From DMER01 sp003451645 (lineage in GTDB: Bacteria > Pseudomonadota > Alphaproteobacteria > Micropepsales > Micropepsaceae): a stretch of 5,420 bases of DNA. Of the stretch, positions 1 through 5,420 are shown in pieces. How positions within the stretch are numbered: the first letter of the stretch is position 1; the number at the start of each line of letters is the position of its first letter. The notes under the pieces were generated by a model. That model was not told where the DNA came from. It did not search any database and worked only from the letters and a program-made list of their open reading frames with translations. Both the position numbers and the translations under genes were made by a program. Location: positions 1-5,420 of the forward strand of contig DALYLR010000085.1 in the NCBI GenBank assembly GCA_031976175.1. The letters run 5' to 3'.

Positions 1-55
1 CGTCCCCGATTGAATCAAATTCCGCGCTCAAAGAGGAGGTTTTTGGAGGTGTCCA
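1..55. repeat. Inner end of an insertion sequence, left copy
   Basis: These bases match, as reverse complement, the last 53 bases of the window with about five mismatches. The outermost 20 bases of the pair (35-54, against 5369-5388) are identical and read GGACACCTCCAAAAACCTCC on the opposite strand. A second identical block contains GGAATTTGATTCAATCG. A conserved terminus followed by slightly diverged inner sequence is what two IS copies, or the two imperfect ends of one IS, look like. The body of the element lies to the left, outside the window, so no transposase is visible and the family cannot be named. The boundary is placed at 55, where similarity to the other copy stops. Confidence 0.7.
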
Positions 56-172
56 GCTGCCGCGTTGAATGAGCTACGTGGAAACAAATACAATGTAGAG
101 TAAGGGACGGGATCAATGGAGCCAAAGTGGGAGGAATGAATGGAGGGATCGACGGGTAACCGTTATTGCAGG

Positions 173-361
173 CTAGCGAACGGCCATGATGAGGTGCTGG
201 ATTTCACCGCCCGTGAATTCAAGTACGCTTATTTGCATAAGGCGCGCGCAGACTCATGCAGTTCGCTTCGCGCGAGATTTCATGAATTTCAACATGTCCA
301 AGGTTTTGGAGGTTTCGTCTTAGGACGCGGTCACGATGCTTTCGCCGTTCGGCGAGACATC
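173..361 (-). pseudogene. Relic of the C-terminal end of a WD40-repeat protein
   Basis: No open gene remains, but one minus-strand frame keeps a clear pattern through stop codons. It starts with SPNGESIVTAS, a stop (320-322), then DETSKTLDM. This fits a WD40 blade of the form SPDGxxIVTASxDxTxRxWD, with the final Trp changed to Leu. Thirteen positions later, after a second stop (254-256), it reads VCARLM and then EFTGGEI. From memory, a VCA...EFT...E tail after the last blade is common in alphaproteobacterial WD40 proteins that carry STAND or caspase-like domains. A third stop lies at 173-175. The relic begins 11 bases beyond the stop of the upstream TIR-NTPase gene, in a different frame. Many relatives of that gene end in WD40 repeats, so this may be its displaced original tail. 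The WD40 identity is fairly secure; the tail match and the link to the neighbour are inference. Confidence 0.6.
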
Positions 362-371
362 TTACATCAAT

Positions 372-2864
372 TCAATTGCGCAAGGCGAATGTCATTTTCC
401 ACCAAATATATAAAAGTGCGGCAAGCCCAAGGCCCAGAGCGAACAACCCGTTCCACGGAATATCTAAACCAATCGCGTCCGCAACAGAAAGTCCAAAAAG
501 TACAACAAAAAACACCCAAAGCAATGAAACAAAAATAATGCCAATAAGATATCGATTTTTTATCAAGTACCTTAGTGTAAAAAAATTGAACAGAACTATA
601 AAAAACATAAAAATAATTTGAATTTGTTCCTTTTCTTCTAAATAATCAAATTTCTGCATTATATACACGTAAATCGAAAAAACAAAAACAGTAAATAAAA
701 TTGATGTAAACCCTACGTAAACGCCACGGTGTTGCCGTCCGGGAACGAATCGATCAGAAATTCCTCGGATTCGATCTAAGAATGAAGCCGCAAACAAATA
801 AATAAATCCTGCCAATGGAGAAAGTACTAAAGTGGTAAAAAACAAGGAAATTTGTTGTGAGGCCAAGGAGCCAATCATGAATGGTGTAGCAATGCTAAGT
901 GTCACGGCCATGGCTTGGGATCGCCTGGACTTCTTATGTATATTTCGTTCGAGTTCTTTACATGCCCGCAGATAGGCGGCAGGTAGGCCCGACATTAGCC
1001 GCGCAAAGTCCGGTCGTTCGTTCAATTTAACCGCAGTGCTTAGTCGAGCGCCCAAGTGAGTTAGGAAATCTGGCTTCAGTCCATTGGCGTTCCACTCCTC
1101 CGCCGCGCGCAACACGCCGTCAAATTGGATCAGCGCCTCCTCCTCGTCCTTCAGCCATCCGCTGAGCCGCGGCCACCGACGCAGAAGCGCCTCATGCGCC
1201 GGTTCAACCTTGACGCCGGCGGTGGCATCGTCCTGCCGCTTGACCAGTAGCCGCACCGCCACCAGCCGCTCGGCCATGTTACGCTCATCAGCGGAAAGTG
1301 TGTCCCAATCTGCCACCCTCCGCCGTGCACTGCGCGTCTCCCCGTCGATCTGCGCCAGATGTGGAATGAACACGCGCCGCAGCAACGCGTCGCGTTCCGC
1401 CGGAGCCATGGGAATCGGAAAGGGACCAGCGGTCGGGTCGGTCAGCGCCTGGGCCGCTGCGGCCTCGATCGCCCCCTGCAAGCCGCCGGCCTTCGCGTAG
1501 TGCTCCCGCGTCAACGCACCTTCGGCACCATGCGCGCGGTTGAGCCGCTCCATCACAAAGGCCAACAAAGGCAGTGCGTCAGCCGCTTCTCCGCCAACAT
1601 CTTCCAACAGCGCCTCGGTCAGTTGCGGGTCGAGACGCAGCGCCGCTTCGCCGCTGGCCGCTTGGAGGCGTTTGACCGGCCCTTCGATCACCTGCTGAAA
1701 AGCGCCCTTGGGCAACGGCGGAAGTGAGAATATTTCCGCCTTCATCGCACCCAAAACGGGATCCGATTGCAGTCGTGCAAACCCGTCTGAGCGCATGGCC
1801 AGAAAAAGCATCAGGGCTCCTGCCTCCAACGCAGGCGTTACCGCAGCGATCAGTTTTGCGGCTTCGCCGCTCTCGTCTGGTTGGAAAAGTTCCTCCCCCT
1901 GATCGATGGGCAGGATCGCGATAGGTGCGACGGCGTCCGGGTCCAGCAAGCGCTGAGCCGCCAGGCACCTCAACGTGTCGATAACCGGCAATAGCCCGCC
2001 CTCGCCGACTTGCTCCGCCAGCGTGCCCCGCGCGCGGGGCGTCTCCAGTCGCGCGAAAGCGCGCTCCAGCACCGCATAAAGACCGCTGTCGCCAGTGAGC
2101 GCGGCACGCTCGGGCCGCAATGGCGGCAATCGAAGCCAGCGCCGGTCGTCGCGGGCGATCCGCGGCAAGAGCCCGGCACGCAAGAAGGACGACTTCCCCG
2201 CTCCTGACGCGCCCAGAATGACGAACAATCGGGCGTCGCCCTTGGCCGTCACGGCGCGCAAACTGTCCAGAGCCTCCGCGATCTTGCCGTCGCGGCCGAA
2301 GAAGATCGCAGCGTCCTCCTCTTCCAAGGCCCTCAGCCCACGGAAGATTTCGCGGGAGGGGTCGAACGCAAAGCTGCGCGCATCCAAGCCCGCTTTTTCC
2401 AAACCGGACTTCAGGCTCAACAATGCGCGGGCGGAAAACACGACTGTAACGGGTTCGTGGACGGGCGGCGGGGCGACAATGAAAGATTGCGTCTCTCCTG
2501 GCGCAGACAGGGACACCGCTTGTTCATGCGTCAGTTCGGGAAACTCCCGGCTCAAATCCGCGATCGTCGTCTCGTCAAGGATGGCGCTGAAAATCTTCTT
2601 GCCCAGATTTTTGGCCAGCAAAAATTCCGCCCGGCACCAATGGCTGTCCAGCCAGGCTCGGCTGACCAGAAACACTACCGCTTCGCAGCGTCCGGCCGCC
2701 TTTTGCAACGCCTCTTGCCACTTGAAGCCGGCAACCAGCCCACGCTCGGGATCGATGTCGAGGAAGGTTTCTTCTTGCGGCCAGCCATTCGCATTCAACC
2801 ATTCGCGCATGGCGAGGGCTTCGGCATTGTTCCAGCTGGAATGACTGATGAATATTCGGGACAA
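372..2864 (-). CDS. TIR domain - nSTAND1 NTPase - membrane protein, NLR-like defence sensor candidate
   Basis: The 830-residue protein has three parts. Residues 1-130 are a TIR domain: it opens RIFISHSS, has the FLDIDPERGLVAG loop, and carries the WCRAEF motif whose Glu80 is the expected NADase catalytic residue. Residues 170-570 are a STAND P-loop NTPase of nSTAND1 type: entry motif FRGL...FFGRD, Walker A GASGAGKSS (218-226), Walker B ILPIDQGEEL (Asp321), RSD at 358-360, and a closing PAHEALLRRW motif. After a helical linker come about six hydrophobic segments (near 651-668, 672-695, 716-735, 748-765, 772-795, 804-822), so the C-terminus is probably in the inner membrane. A TTG start is forced: an in-frame TAG lies at 2880-2882, the next Met is residue 19 inside the TIR, and GGAAA lies 6 nt upstream. 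Coding DNA falls to about 20-25% GC in the membrane part against about 70% in the core. The role, NAD+-consuming antiphage response or signalling, is inferred from domains. Confidence 0.9.
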   Translation of the reverse strand: MSRIFISHSSWNNAEALAMREWLNANGWPQEETFLDIDPERGLVAGFKWQEALQKAAGRCEAVVFLVSRAWLDSHWCRAEFLLAKNLGKKIFSAILDETTIADLSREFPELTHEQAVSLSAPGETQSFIVAPPPVHEPVTVVFSARALLSLKSGLEKAGLDARSFAFDPSREIFRGLRALEEEDAAIFFGRDGKIAEALDSLRAVTAKGDARLFVILGASGAGKSSFLRAGLLPRIARDDRRWLRLPPLRPERAALTGDSGLYAVLERAFARLETPRARGTLAEQVGEGGLLPVIDTLRCLAAQRLLDPDAVAPIAILPIDQGEELFQPDESGEAAKLIAAVTPALEAGALMLFLAMRSDGFARLQSDPVLGAMKAEIFSLPPLPKGAFQQVIEGPVKRLQAASGEAALRLDPQLTEALLEDVGGEAADALPLLAFVMERLNRAHGAEGALTREHYAKAGGLQGAIEAAAAQALTDPTAGPFPIPMAPAERDALLRRVFIPHLAQIDGETRSARRRVADWDTLSADERNMAERLVAVRLLVKRQDDATAGVKVEPAHEALLRRWPRLSGWLKDEEEALIQFDGVLRAAEEWNANGLKPDFLTHLGARLSTAVKLNERPDFARLMSGLPAAYLRACKELERNIHKKSRRSQAMAVTLSIATPFMIGSLASQQISLFFTTLVLSPLAGFIYLFAASFLDRIRGISDRFVPGRQHRGVYVGFTSILFTVFVFSIYVYIMQKFDYLEEKEQIQIIFMFFIVLFNFFTLRYLIKNRYLIGIIFVSLLWVFFVVLFGLSVADAIGLDIPWNGLFALGLGLAALLYIWWKMTFALRN

Positions 2865-2896
2865 GAACGATTTCCGCGTCTATGATTTTCCTGCAA

Positions 2897-2921
2897 GTCT
2901 CTGAACTGTCAGTTCAAAGAC
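2897..2921. promoter_or_regulatory. 25-bp palindrome between divergent TIR-NTPase genes, candidate operator
   Basis: The left half GTCTcTGAACTG and right half CAGTTCAaAGAC are reverse complements around a central T, with a single mismatched pair (lower case). The inner 15 bases are a perfect odd-length palindrome. It sits in the 124-bp spacer, 33 bp from the TTG start of the minus-strand gene and 67 bp from the ATG of the plus-strand gene, where one bound dimer could affect both promoters. No T-run follows either arm, and it lies upstream of both genes, so a terminator is unlikely. No regulator gene is present in the window. I could not identify convincing -35/-10 pairs on either strand. Confidence 0.5.
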
Positions 2922-2988
2922 AAACATTGATTCAACGAAGTTTCAACCAAGATTGCACGCGCCACTGCCTTCGCGTTAGCGTTCGCCT

Positions 2989-4890
2989 ATGGCCACCCTT
3001 TTCGTTTCACATTCCAGTCAAGACGACGCCAAGGCCGATGCCCTGGAGGCGTGGCTGAAGGCGCATGGCTTTGCTGATTTGTTCGTCGACCACAAGTCCA
3101 TCGCGGGCGGCGCCAAATGGGCGGAGGCCTTGCGGGTACAGACGGGTGCTGCCCCGTGTCGTGGTGTGCCTGGTCACGCCCAGCTGGCTAGCGTCCCGGG
3201 ATTGCGAGGCGGAGTTCATGGCCGCCTGGTACCTCGGCAAGCGGATCATTCCGCTCTTTCATTTGCCAGAGATGGACACGCTCAACGATGCGCAACGGAC
3301 GCTGTTGCGAAGGGTGCAGGCTGAGGATCAGGGCATCGAATTGCGTCCCCTGATCGATGCGGAGGGGCGGCTGGATTTCGGGCGTGACGAGGGGCGGGCG
3401 GATGTCCTGCGACGCGGCTTGCGAGCGGCGGGCGCGCTCAGCACGGCCGGCCTCGACCCGCATGTCTTTGACACCAATCGCAAGTCGCACCCGATGCCGT
3501 TTCCGGGCTTGCGCTCGTTCGGCGACGACGACGCGGATGCGGCGCTGTTCTTTGGCCGCTCGCGCGAGATCGCGGCGGCGCTGGAAATCTTGCGCGAGAT
3601 GCGCGCGAACAACAAACGTGAACCCCTGGTCATTCTGGGCGCCTCGGGGGCGGGCAAGTCGTCGCTCTTGAAGGCGGGGATAATCCCGAGGCTCAGGCGG
3701 GAGGCGCCGGCCTGGATCCCCTTGCGCGCCTTCCGGCCGGGCGCGGATCCGATGCTGAACTTCGCTGAGGCGATCACGCGCACCCTGGCCGATTTCGGCG
3801 TGACGCAGGCCCATGGCGCGCTAAAGCGGGATTTGCTGGAGGCCTGGCGGGCGGCGGCGCGTGACGATAGCGGCGTATTGACCGATGACGGACGCGCGGC
3901 ATTGGCGCAGGCCCAAGGCGCGCAGGCGGATCGGTCACGCGCGGCGGCCGCGCGGCCGGAGGCGACGCTATTGCTCGCCATTGATCAGGCGGAGGAATTG
4001 GCGCGCTCCGACAGCGAAAATGGCGAGGCGCTGGCGGATTATCTCCGCGCCGCGATGGATGCGGAGGGCGCCTGGCGTTTGGTCTTCACCATCCGCACGG
4101 ATAGTTTCCCGGAACTGCAAAACCATCGCCGTTTCCGGAATTTGGAGGCGCGGGGCTACGATCTGCGCGCGCTGCCGGTGTTCCGGTTCTCCGACGTGGT
4201 CGAGGCGCCGGCCAAGCGCTATGGCGTGGAAATCGACCCGGCGCTGGTCGATGCCTTGATGGAGGATTCGCCCAAGGACGACGCCTTACCCTTGCTGGCC
4301 TTCGCCCTGCAACGTTTGTGGGATCAATTCGCGGCGGATGGCGCGTTGCGCCTCGCCGACTATCGGGCGATGGGCGGCCTCAGCGGCCTGATCGAGGATG
4401 CGGCGGAGCGGGCCTTGACGGGGATCGAGCCGGAGCAACGCGATACGCCTTTGCCCGCGGAGGACCGGCGGAAACTCTGCGATGCTTTGGGCGCGCGGAC
4501 CTTTGTGCCGCCCTTGGCTGACGTCAACGACGACGGCTCGGCGATCCGCCGGGTCGCGGACTGGGCGGCAATCGATCCGGAGCAGCAGGAGATGCTGGAC
4601 CGCTTCGGCCGCTGGAGGTTGGTCGTGCGCAAGGGCGCGGAGGCAGGCGCCGGGACGGTGGAGGTGGCGCATGAGGCGCTGTTCCGCGAATGGACGCGGC
4701 TGAAGACCTGGCTGGAGCCCGAGCGCTGGCGTCGGGAAATTATACACGTATTATTGCAGGCGACCACGCGGTGGAAGAGAAATAATAAGTCTCACGAGTT
4801 ATAAATTCACACAGGAAGTAGGCTCCAAGCGGCTACTAAATTATTGAAATTGTCTAGGTATTCAAATAGAATTGGAGTATTGAGTCAGTA
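2989..4890 (+). pseudogene. TIR domain - nSTAND1 NTPase, broken by frameshift, stop and IS insertion
   Basis: This is a paralogue of the minus-strand gene. From ATG 2989 the product begins MATLFVSHSSQDD, a TIR start, but the frame is lost at CCCC 3152-3155. Dropping one C joins it to the downstream frame and restores TGAARVVVCLVTPSW, an ordinary TIR core. In the corrected numbering the catalytic-type Glu is E75 (DCEAEF), Walker A GASGAGKSS spans 217-225, Walker B is LLLAIDQAEEL with Asp332, RTDSF follows, and VAHEALFREW includes HEAL at 561-564. TAA at 4802-4804 ends the frame at corrected residue 604, yet the codons after it still align without gaps to the paralogue (HTGSRLQAATKL against HLGARLSTAVKL). 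Coding-like sequence then stops at 4891, where an IS3-family end begins. An in-frame TAG at 2977-2979 rules out an upstream start; no good Shine-Dalgarno is visible. The original C-terminus is lost. Confidence 0.85.
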
Positions 4891-4917
4891 TGACCTGAGC
4901 CCCTGAAGTTCCTCCAG
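4891..4917 (+). repeat. Left terminal repeat of the IS3-family element (predicted)
   Basis: The stretch starts TGACCTGAGCCCCTGAAG and precedes orfA at the distance expected for an IS3-family left end. The matching right end is not in the window, so the repeat length is a guess and target duplication cannot be tested. The bases immediately outside are CAGTA. Confidence 0.5.
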
Positions 4918-4953
4918 ATTTGAGTAGAGTCCGTCACATGAAGGAGACGGACG

Positions 4954-5220
4954 ATGCGCAAGTCACGATTCACGGAAGAGCAGATCATTGGGATATTGCG
5001 GGAGCAGGAAGCGGGTGCGGGCACGGCGGATGTTTGCCGCCGCCATGGGATCAGCCAAGCCACGTTCTACAAGTGGAAGTCGAAGTATGGCGGGCTGGAG
5101 GTCTGCGAGGCCCGGCGTCTGAGGGCGCTCGAAGAGGAGAACGCCAAGCTGAAGAAGCTCTTAGCCGAAGCGATGCTCGACAACGCTATGTTGAAAGACA
5201 TCACCTCAAAAAAATGGTGA
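4954..5220 (+). CDS. IS3-family transposase OrfA (helix-turn-helix subunit)
   Basis: The 88-residue protein binds the IS ends and, by ribosomal frameshifting, forms the N-terminal part of the OrfAB transposase. Residues 1-45 form the helix-turn-helix, with FTEEQIIGILREQEAG, then DVCRRHGISQATFYKWKSKYGG. Residues about 55-85 form a leucine-zipper-like helix (RRLRALEEENAKLKKLLAEA) for multimerisation, followed by MLDNAMLKD, a strong IS3 OrfA signature. Length is normal for the family. The ATG at 4954 has AAGGAG at 4941-4946, seven bases upstream. It ends SKKW at TGA 5218-5220, overlapping the orfB frame at the A7 run. OrfA alone does not transpose; it usually acts as a regulator. The gene looks intact although the element is not. 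Confidence 0.92.
   Translation: MRKSRFTEEQIIGILREQEAGAGTADVCRRHGISQATFYKWKSKYGGLEVCEARRLRALEEENAKLKKLLAEAMLDNAMLKDITSKKW
5208..5214 (+). promoter_or_regulatory. A7 slippery site for -1 ribosomal frameshift, orfA to orfB
   Basis: Seven adenines fall just before the orfA stop, in the orfA phase A AAA AAA, followed by TGG TGA. Slipping back one base moves the ribosome into the orfB frame (AAA AAA ATG GTG ACG). This is the standard IS3-family arrangement for making OrfAB. An ATG for separate OrfB translation overlaps the last A. I see only a weak 4-bp stem (5224-5227 with 5234-5237) downstream, so a stimulatory structure is not established. Confidence 0.75.
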
Positions 5221-5408
5221 CGCCCGCTGTCCGGCGGCAGGCCGTTGCGCATCTGACGGCGTCGTTCGAGGTGAGCCAGCGGCGGGCGTGCAGAGCGCTG
5301 AGCATAGACCGGTCTTCAGTGCGGTATCGGGCAATCCGGAGCGCGGACACGGATTTGCGTCAGCGATTGGACACCTCCAAAAACCTCCCCATTGTGCGCG
5401 GAATTTGA
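5214..5408 (+). pseudogene. IS3-family transposase OrfB, truncated N-terminus
   Basis: The frame starts MVTPAVRRQAVAHL and continues with VSQRRACRALSIDRSSVRYR, the characteristic N-terminal HTH_21-type region of IS3-family OrfB. After LRQRL the sequence leaves the family and enters the end of another insertion sequence at about 5368, giving thirteen unrelated residues to the TGA at 5406-5408. A normal OrfB is about 270-280 residues and carries the DDE catalytic core; here only about 51 native residues survive and all three catalytic acids are missing. No active transposase can come from this copy, either alone or as the frameshift fusion. Confidence 0.85.
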
Positions 5409-5420
5409 TTCAATCGTGGG
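5368..5420. repeat. Inner end of an insertion sequence, right copy (inverted relative to position 1)
   Basis: It begins TGGACACCTCCAAAAACCTCC and includes GGAATTTGATTCAATCG, matching the reverse complement of bases 1-55 with about five scattered mismatches. It interrupts orfB of the IS3 element, so it arrived after that element. The rest lies to the right of the window. The bases next to the two copies (GCGATT here, AGCTGC after the left copy) show no shared direct repeat, so nothing suggests that they are the two ends of a single insertion event. Confidence 0.7.

Larger units (their letters stand above)
4891..5368 (+). mobile_element. IS3-family insertion sequence, 5' portion only
   Basis: The element begins at TGACCTGAGCCCCTGAAG, a typical TG-initiated IS3-family end, followed 63 bases later by orfA and then by orfB in the -1 frame. 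It has landed in the 3' part of the second TIR-NTPase gene: the reading pattern of that gene runs up to 4890 and stops there. Only the left end, orfA and about 51 codons of orfB remain. At 5368 the element is replaced by the end of a different insertion sequence, so this copy cannot move by itself. The OrfA sequence and the A7 frameshift run suggest the IS407-like branch, but that assignment is from memory. Confidence 0.8.

Noticed and set aside
342..355. Hairpin TCGCCG-TT-CGGCGA 17 bases beyond the stop of the minus-strand gene, possible terminator
   Set aside because: There is no T-run after it on the minus strand, and the bases encode the SPNGE part of the WD40 relic, which explains their GC-rich pattern.
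140..538. Plus-strand frame of 132 codons with a good Shine-Dalgarno (GGGAGGA) ahead of ATG 140
   Set aside because: Its 5' half is antisense to the WD40 relic and its 3' half is antisense to the membrane part of the TIR-NTPase gene. The protein resembles nothing I know and ends in a low-complexity Gln/Lys-rich tail typical of shadow frames.
2095..2844. Long plus-strand frame opposite the TIR-NTPase core, and similar long frames opposite the second gene (3188-3814 and 3328-3981, minus)
   Set aside because: They are antisense shadows in GC-rich coding DNA, with Arg/Ser/Pro-rich translations and no domain signature.
2927..2955. Rightward promoter with TTGATT as -35
   Set aside because: At 17-bp spacing the -10 position reads AGATTG, a poor match, and no better pair was found.
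3152..3155. Programmed frameshifting or phase variation at the CCCC run
   Set aside because: Four Cs is too short for a phase-variable tract, there is no recognisable slippery heptamer, and the gene carries two other lesions, so simple decay or a sequencing error is more likely.
3065..4804. Plus-strand gene read as an independent 579-residue protein starting at ATG 3065
   Set aside because: That start lies inside the TIR coding region, and its first 30 or so residues are the wrong frame of the TIR first half; real similarity begins only after the CCCC run. The frameshifted gene from 2989 explains all the data.
4817..4837. AGTAG/CTACT inverted repeat after the stop at 4804, possible terminator
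   Set aside because: It has only five base pairs with an 11-base loop and no T-run, and it lies in sequence that still aligns as coding with the paralogue.

Overview
This 5.4 kb window looks like a defence-type accessory locus from a GC-rich proteobacterium, probably an alphaproteobacterium. That guess rests on the codon use of the gene cores and on the IS3-family OrfA sequence; there is no rRNA, tRNA or housekeeping gene to confirm it. The centre holds two paralogous genes that diverge from a 124-bp spacer. Each encodes a TIR domain followed by a STAND-type P-loop NTPase (nSTAND1 type). This is the architecture of bacterial NLR-like sensors, in which ligand sensing drives NTPase oligomerisation and a TIR effector consumes NAD+ or makes signalling nucleotides.

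Layout: 1-55 is the inner end of an insertion sequence. Positions 173-361 (minus) hold a stop-riddled relic of a WD40-repeat protein tail. Positions 372-2864 (minus) are an intact 830-residue TIR-nSTAND1 protein with a TTG start and an AT-rich C-terminus of about six membrane segments. The spacer 2865-2988 carries a 25-bp near-perfect palindrome, a candidate operator. Positions 2989-4890 (plus) are the second TIR-nSTAND1 gene, which is broken three ways: a 1-bp frameshift in the TIR domain, an in-frame stop near the end of the homologous region, and an IS3-family insertion. Positions 4891-5368 are the 5' part of that IS3 element (orfA complete, -1 slippery run, orfB cut off). Positions 5368-5420 are another copy of the IS end seen at position 1, in inverted orientation, interrupting orfB.

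The most interesting reading is modular turnover of an NLR-like pair. The GC-rich TIR-NTPase cores are alignable, but the C-termini are AT-rich. Just behind the intact gene lies a decayed WD40 terminal blade, as if an ancestral WD40 sensor had been replaced by a membrane module. Only the minus-strand gene looks able to make a full protein today. Both window edges lie inside copies of one repeat, so the window may be a contig ending at IS copies or the interior of an IS-flanked segment; the sequence alone cannot say which. Positions 56-172 hold nothing I can support.
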